Shown: positions 1 through 8,719, counted from the first letter of the stretch. The stretch is DNA of 64,000 nucleotides from QHXN01 sp032162705 (GCA_032162705.1 JAVRON010000095.1:1-64000); one strand, 5' to 3'. The notes: generated from the letters alone by a model not told the origin. Numbers and translations: made by a program.

Positions 1-1
1 C

Positions 2-34
2 GCGGCGGTGCGGGAGTTGTTGAAGCCGAAGTGA
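2..34 (+). pseudogene. Inverted copy of the protease gene 3' end (last 10 codons)
   Basis: Reading rightwards, these bases encode AAVRELLKPK and a TGA stop, identical to the C-terminus of the minus-strand tricorn-like protease whose stop is at 223-225. It is either the tail of a second, convergent gene copy lying mostly outside the window, or part of an artefactual foldback. The sequence inside the window cannot decide between these. Confidence 0.6.
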
Positions 35-83
35 GACGGGGAAGGGATTAGGTTACTTTCACTTGATTGTGATGTAACAGTGA

Positions 84-173
84 TTCACCGCGGAGGCGCT
101 GAGGGCGCGGAGACTCGCAGAGAGTTGAATTATCTCTGCGCTTCCTCCGCGCCCTCAGCGCCTCCGCGGTGAA
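84..173. repeat. 90-bp palindromic repeat, family A copy 1
   Basis: This near-perfect palindrome starts TTCACCGCGGAGGCGCTGAG and ends with the mirror image ending GCGGTGAA. It is GC-rich with a short AT-rich centre. Related copies lie at 3779-3918, 16971-17058, 32497-32587 and 33813-33902. All are about 88-91 bp once a 50-bp insertion in the second copy is discounted. No protein is encoded, and it is intergenic. Confidence 0.85.
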
Positions 174-222
174 TCACTGTTACATCACAATCAAGTGAAA
201 GTAACCTAATCCCTTCCCCGTC

Positions 223-3200
223 TCACTTCGGCTTCAACAACTCCCGCACCGCCGCGTCGAGCTGCGAGTCGTGGTCGGTGTAGCTCTCGCCGACGGGGCG
301 CGCGACGTTTACGTCCACGGGGCGCGGGTTGCGCTCCATGTCTACGCCCTCGGCGGTCTCGATGCGGATGAAGGGCAGGCGGAAGACCGTCCCGTCGATA
401 AGCTGAACGCCCGACGTGTAGATGATCCAGCCCGCGGTCGGCTCGCCCACGACCTTGCCGAGACGCAGACTTCGATACCCCTCGGCGAAGTCCTCCGCGT
501 CCGAGAGCGAATACTGATCGGTGACGAGTGCCGTCGGCAACTCAAGCGCACGCTGGCCCAGCACCGTGCGCGCGGGCGAAGCGGCGAACCCGCGTGGCGT
601 CATCCTCAGATAACTCTTGCGCGCCAGTACGTCGATGGCATAGACGTTGACGAAGCCGCCGTCGTTGTGGCGTATGTCTACGACGACGCCCTCCTTCGAC
701 TGGTTCTCTGCATCAAGGTCTATGTAGAGTTGCGAGAGCGAAGTCGAACTCATGTCGTACATGTGGACGTAGCCGAGCCGTCCCCCGCTCACACGCTCGA
801 CGTACGCACGTTTGTCCTCGACCCACTTGCGATAACGCAAGCCCTTCTCAGTCGCCGTGCTGACGGGCCGCACGTCCAACTCCCTCTTTTCACGGCCGTC
901 TGCCGCAGAGGCGATGGTGAGCGTGACCCGGCGGCCCGTCTTGTAGTTCAAAAGGTCGTCGAGATTCGTCCGCGCGTCAATCTGTTTGCCGTCAACGGCA
1001 ACGACGTAATCGCCAATCTTGATCGGGCGCGCCTTATCCGGCGAGGCCGCGTCGCGTGCAAGCGCCGCCGGGCCGAGTGGGAGCACGTCGCTCACTCGCA
1101 GGCGTCCGTCGTGCTCGTACTCCTTGCGTTCGAAGTCGAGGCCGAGACGCCCGGTCGTCGTCTGCGTCGAGCCGAACGGGCCCGACACGCCGAGGTGTGA
1201 AGCGTTCAACTCGCCGACCATGAGCCGCATCAGACGGCGTACCTCATCGGGCGTTCGCGCCCCGTCGATGTAAGGCAGAAGCTCTGCATGCACTGCCTGC
1301 CAGTCAGCACCGTGGAACTTCGGGTCGTAGAAGTTGTCGCGCATGTACTCCCAGCCCTGCTCGAAGACCTCCAGTTTCTCGCTTGCAAAGTCAACGTCCA
1401 TCTCGGCGGCGACCGAGAGCGTGCGCGGTGGCTGGCGCTGGTCGAGCGGCGCGATCTGGATGCGACCGTTCTCGATGTAAAAGACCTGCTGGCTGTCGGG
1501 CGAGAACTGCGCGTCGCTTTTCGAGCCGGGCGTCGAAGTTAGTTGGCGTGTTACGGCAGGCTCGCGCGAAAGCTCTTCGAGCGAGAAGACGTAGAGATTC
1601 GTTTGGTTGACCGCGCCCGCGACCAACAGAACGTACTTCCCGTCGGGGCTGACGGTCTGGTAGAAAACGTCAACACCGACGGGCAGAAGGCTCAGACGGC
1701 GACGTATGCCGTCGAAGACAATCTCGACCGGCTTGTCGTTCTTCTTCTCGGCTCCTGCTTGCGCGCTCTTATTCGCGCTGTCCTGTCGCGCCGGAGTCGT
1801 CGAAGGATTCTGCGCGGGCGTCTGGCCGGGCGTCGTGTTGGGTTCAGCCGGAGACGGGTTCGTCGAAGGTGTCGGCGTCGGTGTCGGCGTCTGCGCCGGA
1901 GTCTGAGTCGGAGTGCCGGGCGGAGTCTGCGTCGGCGGGACAGGGCTTTGCGGGTTGTTCTCCTGCCGCCGGAGCGACGGCGAGACGTTCTTCGGCGTCT
2001 CCTCTTTGAAGAGGTCGCGGAACTGGTCTTCGCGGAACTTCGGCGTGCGTGGCACGAGGTCTACGCGCGCGAGTTGGCCCGACTCCGTTCGCTGTCCCGT
2101 GTCGAAGAGGATAAAGGTTCCGTCCGTACTCCAGGAGACTGTGTTGCTCCCGCCGTTGGCGAGGAAGCTCACGGGCCGCGCCTTGCCGTCGCCCTCGACC
2201 GGAACGACGAAGACATTGCGGAAGAGTTTCTGCCCGACGGGCATGAAGGCTATCCAGCGGCTGTCGGGCGACCACACGAACGGGCGGTCTGGGTTGAGCG
2301 GCGGCCTTTGTAGACTAGCAGAGGCGACCACGTGCTCTTGCTTTGTCTCTGTGTTGAGCACACGAATCTCGCGGCCCGCGCGCTCGAAAGCTATCCACTT
2401 TCCGTCCGGCGAGAACCGCGGCGTGTCGTCCGGCTCCACTGCGCTCGTCAACTGCGTCTCGGCGTTCGTCGAGAAGTCGTAGAGGAAGATTTGACCGGCC
2501 CCATTACGCTCGGAGACGTATGCGAGGCGTCGGCTGTCGGGGGCCCATGCGGGTTGTGATTCGGGCGCGGGTGTCGTCGTCACGCGCGCGGCATCGCCGC
2601 CGTCGGTGGCCGAGGCCGCGAAGATTTCTCCGCGCGCGACGAAGGCGACCTTCTTGCCATCGGGCGAGAGTGCGAGTTCCTGAAACTGATCGGTCTGCCG
2701 TACGCGCTCGACCGCGGGGCCCGCGGGCACGCCGCGCCGCGCGACGGCGACTTCCGAAGCGTGCCCCGTGTCCGTGTCGAACCGCCAGATTCCGTATCCG
2801 CGCTCGAAGACAATCGTCCGCCCGTCGTAAGAGATGCTCGGCCAGAGCACGCGCCCGTCCATGAACTTCGTCAACTGCTGTGGGTGCGCGCCGCCGAGTG
2901 AGAGCTTCCAAATGTTCTCCGCACCGCTGCGGTCGGACATGTAGTACAGGCTCTTCCCCGCGTCGCCCCACATCGGCCAGACCTCTTTCGCCCCGCCCGG
3001 CGTCAGCGCCTCGTATTCTGCTGTCGAGTGGTCGCGCATCAACATGATGACCGACTCGTCGATGTGCGTGTGCCCGTGACGCCACCACTGACCGAAGCCA
3101 CGCCCGACGAAAGCCAGCCCGGCTCCGTCCGGCGAAGGTGCGCCCGCCCACTCGTTCGCGTAGCGGTCTGCTGAGACCTGCATGGGTGTGCCGCCCGCGG

Positions 3201-3672
3201 CGCTCACGCGATACACGTCGTTACTCGCGGAGATGTCGCGCGCCGTCGAAGAGAAGTAGAGCCACTTGCCGTCGTAAGACCATGAGTCGAGCTGCTCGAA
3301 GCCGTCGTCGTACGTGACACGCTTCAAATCGCCCGAGGCGAAGTCGAGCACGTAGATGTCGCCGTTGCCCGTTCGGGTCGAGACGAAGGCCAGCGCTCGA
3401 CCGTCGGGCGAGTAGAGCGGGCGCGACTCGGTCGCCGGGTGCGAGACGAGCAGACGCGCCTCGCCGCCCTCCGCCGGAACCGTCCAGATGTCGCCGCCCG
3501 ACACGAAGGCAATCTCCTTGCGGTCGGGTGAGATTGAAGGCTCGTAAAAGTACGGGCGCGGGGCGGGCTTTTGCGCCGGGGCGTTCCGAGTTTGCGCGGG
3601 CGAGACTCGCACGCCGGAGAGCAGAAGCAGCGCCGTGAACACACACGCGCAGAGATTCTTAAACGTCAACAT
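223..3672 (-). CDS. Secreted tricorn-like S41 protease with beta-propeller domains
   Basis: The product is a 1149-residue exported protein of the tricorn/S41 serine peptidase family. A signal peptide (residues 1-26, ending near SPAQ) precedes many WD40-like PD40 repeats carrying SPDG/SPDS motifs (about 45-560 and 660-770). These form propellers that usually gate peptide entry. A Pro/Thr-rich linker lies at about 567-637. A PDZ-like segment and the S41 catalytic core follow. The GELNASHLG segment supplies the likely catalytic His, YSLSDAEDF the likely nucleophilic Ser, and VDIRHNDGG is the usual S41 strand. It probably degrades peptides in the periplasm. It stands alone, with a nested repeat upstream and a 112-bp inverted repeat covering its 3' end. 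Family assignment is firm and the substrate is unknown. Confidence 0.9.
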   Translation of the reverse strand: MLTFKNLCACVFTALLLLSGVRVSPAQTRNAPAQKPAPRPYFYEPSISPDRKEIAFVSGGDIWTVPAEGGEARLLVSHPATESRPLYSPDGRALAFVSTRTGNGDIYVLDFASGDLKRVTYDDGFEQLDSWSYDGKWLYFSSTARDISASNDVYRVSAAGGTPMQVSADRYANEWAGAPSPDGAGLAFVGRGFGQWWRHGHTHIDESVIMLMRDHSTAEYEALTPGGAKEVWPMWGDAGKSLYYMSDRSGAENIWKLSLGGAHPQQLTKFMDGRVLWPSISYDGRTIVFERGYGIWRFDTDTGHASEVAVARRGVPAGPAVERVRQTDQFQELALSPDGKKVAFVARGEIFAASATDGGDAARVTTTPAPESQPAWAPDSRRLAYVSERNGAGQIFLYDFSTNAETQLTSAVEPDDTPRFSPDGKWIAFERAGREIRVLNTETKQEHVVASASLQRPPLNPDRPFVWSPDSRWIAFMPVGQKLFRNVFVVPVEGDGKARPVSFLANGGSNTVSWSTDGTFILFDTGQRTESGQLARVDLVPRTPKFREDQFRDLFKEETPKNVSPSLRRQENNPQSPVPPTQTPPGTPTQTPAQTPTPTPTPSTNPSPAEPNTTPGQTPAQNPSTTPARQDSANKSAQAGAEKKNDKPVEIVFDGIRRRLSLLPVGVDVFYQTVSPDGKYVLLVAGAVNQTNLYVFSLEELSREPAVTRQLTSTPGSKSDAQFSPDSQQVFYIENGRIQIAPLDQRQPPRTLSVAAEMDVDFASEKLEVFEQGWEYMRDNFYDPKFHGADWQAVHAELLPYIDGARTPDEVRRLMRLMVGELNASHLGVSGPFGSTQTTTGRLGLDFERKEYEHDGRLRVSDVLPLGPAALARDAASPDKARPIKIGDYVVAVDGKQIDARTNLDDLLNYKTGRRVTLTIASAADGREKRELDVRPVSTATEKGLRYRKWVEDKRAYVERVSGGRLGYVHMYDMSSTSLSQLYIDLDAENQSKEGVVVDIRHNDGGFVNVYAIDVLARKSYLRMTPRGFAASPARTVLGQRALELPTALVTDQYSLSDAEDFAEGYRSLRLGKVVGEPTAGWIIYTSGVQLIDGTVFRLPFIRIETAEGVDMERNPRPVDVNVARPVGESYTDHDSQLDAAVRELLKPK

Positions 3673-3778
3673 TCTTCCCCCGAGTTTTTGGACGAACAGT
3701 CGAAATGATGAACGCGCAGATTTCTACTAACGCAGAATATACGTTCATTTCATTCTTGAGTTCAAAGCGCGGGGAGAT

Positions 3779-3918
3779 TTAACGCCGCAGGCGCTGAGGA
3801 CGGAGAGACTGACAGAGAGTTGAGACTTGAAATTTCAAAGTTCAAATTTTAGATTTCAAATTTCAAATCATGAATTCCTCTGCGCCCCCTCCGCGTCCTC
3901 AGCGCCTGCGGCGGTGAA
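3779..3918. repeat. Family A palindrome copy 2, interrupted by a TTTGAAA-type repeat
   Basis: The arms (CGCCGCAGGCGCTGAGGACG at 3783-3802, mirrored at 3894-3913) match the other family A repeats. The loop is expanded by about 50 bp (3824-3873) made of AT-rich TTCAAA/TTTGAA tandem units. The insert is flanked by TGA on both sides (3821-3823 and 3871-3873). Removing the insert restores a 90-bp element. It fills most of the 328-bp gap between the protease start and the next gene. Confidence 0.75.
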
Positions 3919-4000
3919 CTGTCTCACACCGAACACAAGATTGAGTAAACCCTGACCGGAACTTGCTTCGCACTTGCCGCTGATGCTACTTATCCTCTGG

Positions 4001-4897
4001 ATGTCGCTTCTACTCATCTTCGTGGACGGCCTCGGCATCGGCACGCGCGGGGCACATAACCCGCTCGACCGTCTCGGCGAGGAGGCATCGCCGCTCGCCG
4101 TCTTCGAGGATGAGGAGCCGTCGTTGCCCTTCGGCGGCATGCTTGCGCGTACGGACGCGAGGCTCGGCGTCGAGGGCCGTCCGCAGAGCGCGTCGGGGCA
4201 GACGACCATCCTGACCGGCATCAACATCCCTCAGAGACTCGGCTATCACAAGCAGGGCTTCCCCAACGAGCAGATGCGCGCCATTATCCGCGAGCATTCG
4301 CTCTTCCTTCAACTGGAACGGCTCGGCGTGCGTCCCAATGTCTTCGCCAACGCATACACCGGCCAGTTCTTCGCCAAACGCCCGCGCTGGGTCGCGGCCA
4401 CCACGGTCGCCGTCGAAGCCGCAGGACTTCCCTTCCGCACCGACGAAGACTTGAAGGCGGGCCGCGCAGTCTTTCACGACTTCACGAACCGCATGCTCGC
4501 CGAGCGCGGCGTGGACGTGACCCTTCGCACTCCCGAAGAAGCGGCGGACATTCTCGCGCGACTGGCGAGCGCGCACCGCTTCACACTCTACGAGCATTTC
4601 ATCGCCGACCGCGCCGGTCACGAACAAGACCTCGAAGCCGCGCTCGCAGTGCTCCGCGACCTCGCGCGCTTCGTCCGCGCCGTGCTCACGCGCGTTGACC
4701 TCTCGCGCACGACCGTCCTGCTCACGAGCGACCACGGCAACGTCGAAGACCTCTCGACGCGCAACCATACGCTCAATCGTGTGCCGACGCTCGCGTGGGG
4801 GCCTTGCGCCGTGAGCGTCGGAAATCATATCCACACACTCGCAGACATCACGCCCTGCGTCGTCTCTATTTTGACTTCAGCCGTGAACGCAGCATGA
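4001..4897 (+). CDS. Phosphoglycerate-mutase-like metalloenzyme (alkaline phosphatase superfamily)
   Basis: The product is a 298-residue cytoplasmic protein related to cofactor-independent phosphoglycerate mutases and phosphopentomutases. The N-terminus reads LLIFVDGLGIG, the usual first metal-binding Asp loop. TSGQTTILTG-like residues near 66 resemble the phosphate/nucleophile loop. The C-terminus has TSDHGNVEDL, the second metal site. It is much shorter than true iPGM (about 510 residues) because the inserted phosphotransfer domain is absent, so it is probably a phosphodiesterase or phosphatase-like relative. I chose the ATG at 4001 because it places the core strand at the N-terminus. A TTG at 3974 is also open. 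Its stop overlaps the next start by ATGA, implying translational coupling with the permease. Confidence 0.7.
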   Translation: MSLLLIFVDGLGIGTRGAHNPLDRLGEEASPLAVFEDEEPSLPFGGMLARTDARLGVEGRPQSASGQTTILTGINIPQRLGYHKQGFPNEQMRAIIREHSLFLQLERLGVRPNVFANAYTGQFFAKRPRWVAATTVAVEAAGLPFRTDEDLKAGRAVFHDFTNRMLAERGVDVTLRTPEEAADILARLASAHRFTLYEHFIADRAGHEQDLEAALAVLRDLARFVRAVLTRVDLSRTTVLLTSDHGNVEDLSTRNHTLNRVPTLAWGPCAVSVGNHIHTLADITPCVVSILTSAVNAA

Positions 4898-6432
4898 ACT
4901 TAAAGGATAAGAACGCACCCCTTTTGGTTGCACCGACGGGCACACACAACCGAAGCGCCGTCCCGCGCTATTCCATATATGCGTTGGCAATTCTCTCGCT
5001 GGTCAACTTCCTGAACTACATCGACCGGCAAGTGCTGCCCGCGGTCGCAACGAGCCTGCTCGCCGACCGTTCCCTGAATCTGACGGATGCCGACATCGGT
5101 TTGATGGAGACATCGCTGCTGCTGTCGTTCACGGTACTGGCTCCGATCTTCGGACGACTCGGCGACCGCCACCCGCGCGCACGCCTGATGGCCGTCGCGG
5201 CAGTCCTCTGGAGCATTGCCACCGCTCTGACGGGACTGGTTGACCAACTGCCCTTCGTCCACCAGACTCTTCACCTCCACGTACCTCTCTTCAACATATC
5301 GTTGACGCTCTCCGGCGTAGCCCTCGCGCTCTGCGCCGTGCGCGCTTGCGTGGGCGTGGGTGAGTCGGCTTATTCGACCATCACGCCCAGCCTCATCGCC
5401 GACTACTTCCCTCCACACCGACGCGCCACCGCGCTCGGCGTCTTCCAGTCGGCGATACCGATGGGCTACGCGCTCGGCTTCGTCGTCGGCGGCCTGCTCG
5501 CACACTTCTTCGGCTGGCGCGCTGCCTTCATGATCGTGGGCGTGCCCGGCCTGCTCACCGCCGTGCTTGTGTGGCGACTGCGCGAGCCAGTACGCGGCGC
5601 GACGGACGCACCACATCAAGAGTCGGCGCTTCAAGAGTCAACACTTCGAGAGTCGGTACTTCAAGAGTCATCGCTGGCGGACATGGCCGCGAGTCCGGCT
5701 GAAGCTTCGCGCGTCGTGACGGAGACGGGCCGCGGCGAGTCTGTACTACGGACGGCGTGGCGTATTTTGAAATCTCGCGACTGGCTTATCTCGACTGCCG
5801 CGTACACGGCGTTGACCGCGGCGCTCGGCGCTTTCGCGACGTGGGCGATTGTCTTGATGGTGCGCGACAAGGGAATGAGTCAGACGAGCGCCAACATAAC
5901 TCTCGGCGTGGTGACGCTGCTGGCCGGAGCCGCGGGGACGTTCGGCGGCGGCTGGGTGGCCGACCGCTTCGCCGCACGGCGACACAACGCTTACTTCCTT
6001 GTGTGCGCCGTCAGTACGCTGCTCGGCATCGTCCCGACGCTGTTGATCTTAATCGCCGACGACCCGCGCGTCTTCATTCCCTGTACCTTCTTTGCCGTAG
6101 CATTGCTCTTCGTCAGCAACGCCCCGTTCCACGCGATACTGCTCGAAAGCGTCCCCGTCGGCGTGCGTGCGATGGCCGTCGCGCTTAACATCGTCATCAT
6201 CCACGGCTGCGGCGATGCCATCTCGCGGCTGCTCGTCGGCGTGCTCTCAGACTCGCTGAAGGAAGGACATCTCGCAGCACTCTCGACGCTGGCCCGTATG
6301 ATAGGCATCGACGCGGGACGGCAACACTTGACGACTGCGCTGCTCATCGCGCCCGCGGCGCTTGCGGTCTCGACGAGTCTGTTTTTTCTCGGAGCGAAGA
6401 TGCAGAAGCAGCGTGATGCAGAGGCGGTGTGA
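4894..6432 (+). CDS. MFS permease, Spinster-like
   Basis: The product is a 512-residue inner-membrane transporter with about 12 predicted membrane segments. The first transmembrane segment carries NFLNYIDRQVLPAV, the signature of the Spinster branch, followed by FGRLGDRHPRARL, the usual MFS loop 2-3 motif. The central cytoplasmic loop holds four copies of a five-residue repeat, (L)QES(A/T/V/S)L, encoded by 15-bp tandem units at 5615-5674. The ATG at 4894 overlaps the preceding stop (ATGA), so it is probably co-transcribed with the metalloenzyme. Spinster proteins move lysolipids, sphingoid lipids or organic anions. The substrate here cannot be read from sequence. Confidence 0.85.
   Translation: MNLKDKNAPLLVAPTGTHNRSAVPRYSIYALAILSLVNFLNYIDRQVLPAVATSLLADRSLNLTDADIGLMETSLLLSFTVLAPIFGRLGDRHPRARLMAVAAVLWSIATALTGLVDQLPFVHQTLHLHVPLFNISLTLSGVALALCAVRACVGVGESAYSTITPSLIADYFPPHRRATALGVFQSAIPMGYALGFVVGGLLAHFFGWRAAFMIVGVPGLLTAVLVWRLREPVRGATDAPHQESALQESTLRESVLQESSLADMAASPAEASRVVTETGRGESVLRTAWRILKSRDWLISTAAYTALTAALGAFATWAIVLMVRDKGMSQTSANITLGVVTLLAGAAGTFGGGWVADRFAARRHNAYFLVCAVSTLLGIVPTLLILIADDPRVFIPCTFFAVALLFVSNAPFHAILLESVPVGVRAMAVALNIVIIHGCGDAISRLLVGVLSDSLKEGHLAALSTLARMIGIDAGRQHLTTALLIAPAALAVSTSLFFLGAKMQKQRDAEAV
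5615..5674 (+). repeat. Coding minisatellite, four 15-bp units
   Basis: Four tandem 15-bp units with the core TTCAAGAGTC are in frame within the permease gene and encode the loop sequence ESALQESTLRESVLQES. Because the unit is a multiple of three, gain or loss of copies would only lengthen or shorten the loop. Confidence 0.8.
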
Positions 6433-6474
6433 CGCACACTCAAACGTGCGCGGCCTTTGCTGGGAAGCTAACTT

Positions 6475-6828
6475 TCAGGAAGCGTTCTTGCGCGCTTTTT
6501 GCGGCGAGTCGGCGGCGCGTTCGAGGCAGGAGTGCGAGCAGTAGGTCGTGCCTGCGCGCAGGCTGACCGCGCGCGAGGCGGGCATCCAAGTCCCGCAGGC
6601 GGCGCAGCGCACGAGCCTTTCGTTTGGGGCGGATACAGGCTGCTTCCGTCGAGGGATGTCGGACTGCGTTCGTGGGATGTCGGACTGCGGCGCCGCGCCC
6701 GCCCTCACGCGGTTCATCTCGCGCACGACGCCGAGGAAGCGCCGCACGCCGCGTATGTATGGGCGCAGTCGCCAGTAGAAGAAAAACGCTACGACCGCGA
6801 ACAGCCCCAGTACGAAAAGATACTTCAC
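6475..6828 (-). CDS. Small membrane-anchored zinc-binding protein, PP0621-like
   Basis: The product has 117 residues with one N-terminal membrane segment (about 3-22) and a C-terminal CxxC...CSHSC cluster (CAACGTW and YCSHSCLE). This resembles the metal-binding tail of the PP0621 family of small bacterial proteins. The linker contains a doubled QSDIPR element. The start overlaps the stop of the TPR gene by ATGA, so the two are translated together. Function is unknown. The cysteines suggest a structural zinc site on the cytoplasmic side. Confidence 0.7.
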   Translation of the reverse strand: MKYLFVLGLFAVVAFFFYWRLRPYIRGVRRFLGVVREMNRVRAGAAPQSDIPRTQSDIPRRKQPVSAPNERLVRCAACGTWMPASRAVSLRAGTTYCSHSCLERAADSPQKARKNAS

Positions 6829-7655
6829 TTCCGCTCCTTCACGGCGTTCCTCTTCTGTTCCAACTGCGCGCGCAGGTTCGAGAGTTCACTATTCGAGGAG
6901 TCGAGCTTCTCAAGCTCGTCGAGTCGCTTCCCGGCCTCGTCGAGATTGCCCGTCTCGATGAGCGCCGCGGCGAGATTCTGAAGCGGCATCTCGTGCCGCG
7001 GGTCGGATTGGATGGCGCGACGGTATTCGCGTATGGCGCGCTGCGGGTCTGAAGGGCTGTCGTAGTAATAGGTCATGCCGAGCTTCGTCCGCGCCTCCAC
7101 GTCGTCGGGCTTTGTGACGAGCGCGGCCTCGTAGAACTTTCGCGCGGCGGCGAGCTGCCTTGTGTCGCCGCCGTTGCGCGCGATGAGGAAGTAAGCGTCG
7201 CCCGTCATCAAACTCGTATTGAAGTCCTTCGGGTCAAGCTCATACGCGCGCTTCAGGATGCGCGCCACTTCGGGGAGAATCGAGCTGTTGCTTTTCTTCC
7301 ACGCGTAGACGTAAAGCGCCTGCCCGACCTTCTTCTGCAACTCCACGTCGCCGGGTGCGGCGTCCGCCTGCCCGACCGCCTTCTTCAACTGCTCGTCGGA
7401 AAGCGTCGGGAACGAGCCTTCGTCGTCGCGTGCCTTCTGCGTCTTCGCCTGCTCGCCGCCGCCTGCCGTGCTCTCGCTCGCAGCGCCGTCGTTCGCAGCG
7501 CCGCTCGCGCGCAGACCAGCCACTTCAGCGCGCAGCTTGTCCTGCTCCTGCCGGTTGATGCCGTTCGCCAGAGCGAAGCCGACGACGAAGCCGAGGACTA
7601 AGCCCAACGCGCCAATGATGACAGTTCTGGTGTTGAGAGATGAGTTTTCCGGCAT
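6825..7655 (-). CDS. Membrane-anchored TPR-repeat protein
   Basis: The product has 276 residues. One membrane helix (about 10-31, IIGALGLVLGFVVGFALANG) is followed by a short coiled coil and an Ala/Gly/Ser-rich linker. At least four tetratricopeptide repeats follow from about 85 to 255, with the usual A...P.....A..LG pattern. The architecture resembles CcmH/NrfG-type assembly chaperones, but no cytochrome genes are near, so it is best called a generic TPR scaffold. It is translationally coupled to the small zinc protein downstream. Confidence 0.75.
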   Translation of the reverse strand: MPENSSLNTRTVIIGALGLVLGFVVGFALANGINRQEQDKLRAEVAGLRASGAANDGAASESTAGGGEQAKTQKARDDEGSFPTLSDEQLKKAVGQADAAPGDVELQKKVGQALYVYAWKKSNSSILPEVARILKRAYELDPKDFNTSLMTGDAYFLIARNGGDTRQLAAARKFYEAALVTKPDDVEARTKLGMTYYYDSPSDPQRAIREYRRAIQSDPRHEMPLQNLAAALIETGNLDEAGKRLDELEKLDSSNSELSNLRAQLEQKRNAVKERK

Positions 7656-7764
7656 GGCTTTGACGCTTCCGAACCCGCGGTCGAAAGTTTATCAGAAAGG
7701 CTTTTGAAAGGCGACGAACTCAAAGGGCGCGCGGGCTTAACCATTGCCGGGAAGACAAATGCAC

Positions 7765-7795
7765 CTGAGCCGGCGGTGTGTGACGCCCGGCTCAG
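7765..7795 (-). terminator. Hairpin downstream of the ribbon-helix-helix gene
   Basis: A 9-bp GC-rich stem (CTGAGCCGG with CCGGCTCAG) surrounds a 13-base loop, 54 bp past the stop at 7849. On the minus strand a short T-rich stretch follows. It is plausible as a weak intrinsic terminator. Confidence 0.4.
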
Positions 7796-7848
7796 AGGCA
7801 GAGATATGATTTTTGGTTCCGCGCTTACACGGCTGCCCCGGCGAGGCT

Positions 7849-8121
7849 TTAGTCGTCACCCCGGTTTTCGGGGCCCGCGTAGGGCTTGTCGTCCCTGCGT
7901 CGGCGCGGCAGCGGGTCGCTATCGCGTCGGCGCGGGCGCTGTTCAGGCGCGCGCCGCTCGACGAAGTTGGGCGGAAGGCGTGGGCCCTTCACGGCCTCTT
8001 CGAGTATGCGCGTGATCTCCTGCGAAAGAGTGCGGTGCTCGCTTGTGGCGCGCTGCTGGAGCGAGCGCTTCAAATCCGCTGGAACGTATGCGCCGATAAA
8101 GACGCCTTTACGGTTCGCCAT
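7849..8121 (-). CDS. Ribbon-helix-helix (Arc/CopG-type) DNA-binding protein
   Basis: The product has 90 residues. The N-terminal half (GVFIGAYVPADLKRSLQQRA..EHRTLSQEITRILEEAV) has the strand-helix-helix pattern and the conserved S-E-I-I/V core of Arc/CopG/FitA-like repressors. The C-terminal half is an Arg/Asp/Pro-rich tail. I placed the start at 8121, where ATG is preceded by AGGAG at good spacing. An upstream in-frame ATG would run into the RNase P RNA gene. No toxin gene is adjacent, so it looks like an orphan regulator, not a toxin-antitoxin member. Confidence 0.7.
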   Translation of the reverse strand: MANRKGVFIGAYVPADLKRSLQQRATSEHRTLSQEITRILEEAVKGPRLPPNFVERRAPEQRPRRRDSDPLPRRRRDDKPYAGPENRGDD

Positions 8122-8209
8122 TCTCAGCTTCTCCTGGTGTCGTGAGACGTGTACGCCGCGTGAGGTGTCGGGGCGTCGAGCGTAAAAGAAATTTGGTTGC
8201 CGCGCATTT

Positions 8210-8697
8210 GAGAACAGGTCTGTAAGCCGAATTCTGTTCCCCGGCACTCGCGTAGGAGTTCCGGGGTGGCGATCATTCCTCTAGGCCGTACGTTGCCGGA
8301 CGGCTCAAGCGACCTACCCGGAGGCGTAGCGCGCGACCGAAGTCACGCGCGTTCGGACGAGCAGCCCTCTTTGACTACCTCCCTATTTGGTCTTGCACCG
8401 CGAGGAGTTTGCCTGGCCGCGCATGTCACCACACGCGCCGGTGCGCTCTTACTTTAAGCCCCTTGAGGGGCCGCACCGTTTCACCCATCACCCGCTGCCG
8501 AAGTCCCGAAGGACTGAAGGCCCGCTGGCTGGTCTGTTCTCTGTTGCACTTGTCGTCGCACGCGCGGCTTTGTCTGCTCTCGCAGACTCCGAACGCGTAT
8601 GCTCCCCGCCGTTAGCGGGCTCGCTGCCCTTTGGTGTTCGGACTTTCCTCCCCCGCGCCCCTCGCGGAGCGCGGCGGCGACCGCCCGACCTGTTCTC
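8210..8697 (-). ncRNA. rnpB: RNase P RNA (bacterial)
   Basis: This is the catalytic RNA of RNase P, which trims tRNA 5' ends. On the minus strand the 5' part contains the near-universal GAGGAAAGTCCGAAC (near 8636-8650) and the 3' part ends ACAGAATTCGGCTTACAGAC, the conserved 3' core. The first and last 11 bases (GAGAACAGGTC with GACCTGTTCTC) pair perfectly as helix P1, which sets the ends. At about 488 nt it is longer than most type A RNAs, implying expanded peripheral helices. Confidence 0.95.
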
Positions 8698-8713
8698 AAT
8701 GTGCGGCGCGCGG

Positions 8714-8719
8714 ATTATA
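8714..8719 (-). promoter_or_regulatory. -10 element of the rnpB promoter
   Basis: On the minus strand a perfect TATAAT lies about 17 bp before the P1 helix of RNase P RNA, the right distance for initiation near 8700-8706. No strong -35 hexamer is evident at 16-18 bp. Confidence 0.6.

Larger units (their letters stand above)
1..256. repeat. Perfect 112-bp-arm inverted repeat at the window edge
   Basis: Bases 1-112 are the exact reverse complement of 145-256, with a short mostly unpaired centre that itself holds an 8-bp hairpin (116-123 with 133-140). The arm runs to base 1, so it may continue outside the window. The inner part is a 90-bp palindromic repeat of a family found elsewhere in the window. 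The outer 83 bp are a copy of the 3' end and downstream flank of the protease gene beginning at 223. It is either a true inverted duplication or a foldback assembly or amplification artefact. Confidence 0.95.

Noticed and set aside
271..1200. Long plus-strand open frame opposite the protease gene
   Set aside because: It is the mirror of a well-supported coding region. The Arg/Val-rich product has no family pattern or ribosome-binding site.
7849..8247. Longer start for the ribbon-helix-helix protein
   Set aside because: Codons before 8121 lack family similarity and run into the 3' end of RNase P RNA. The internal ATG has a proper AGGAG.
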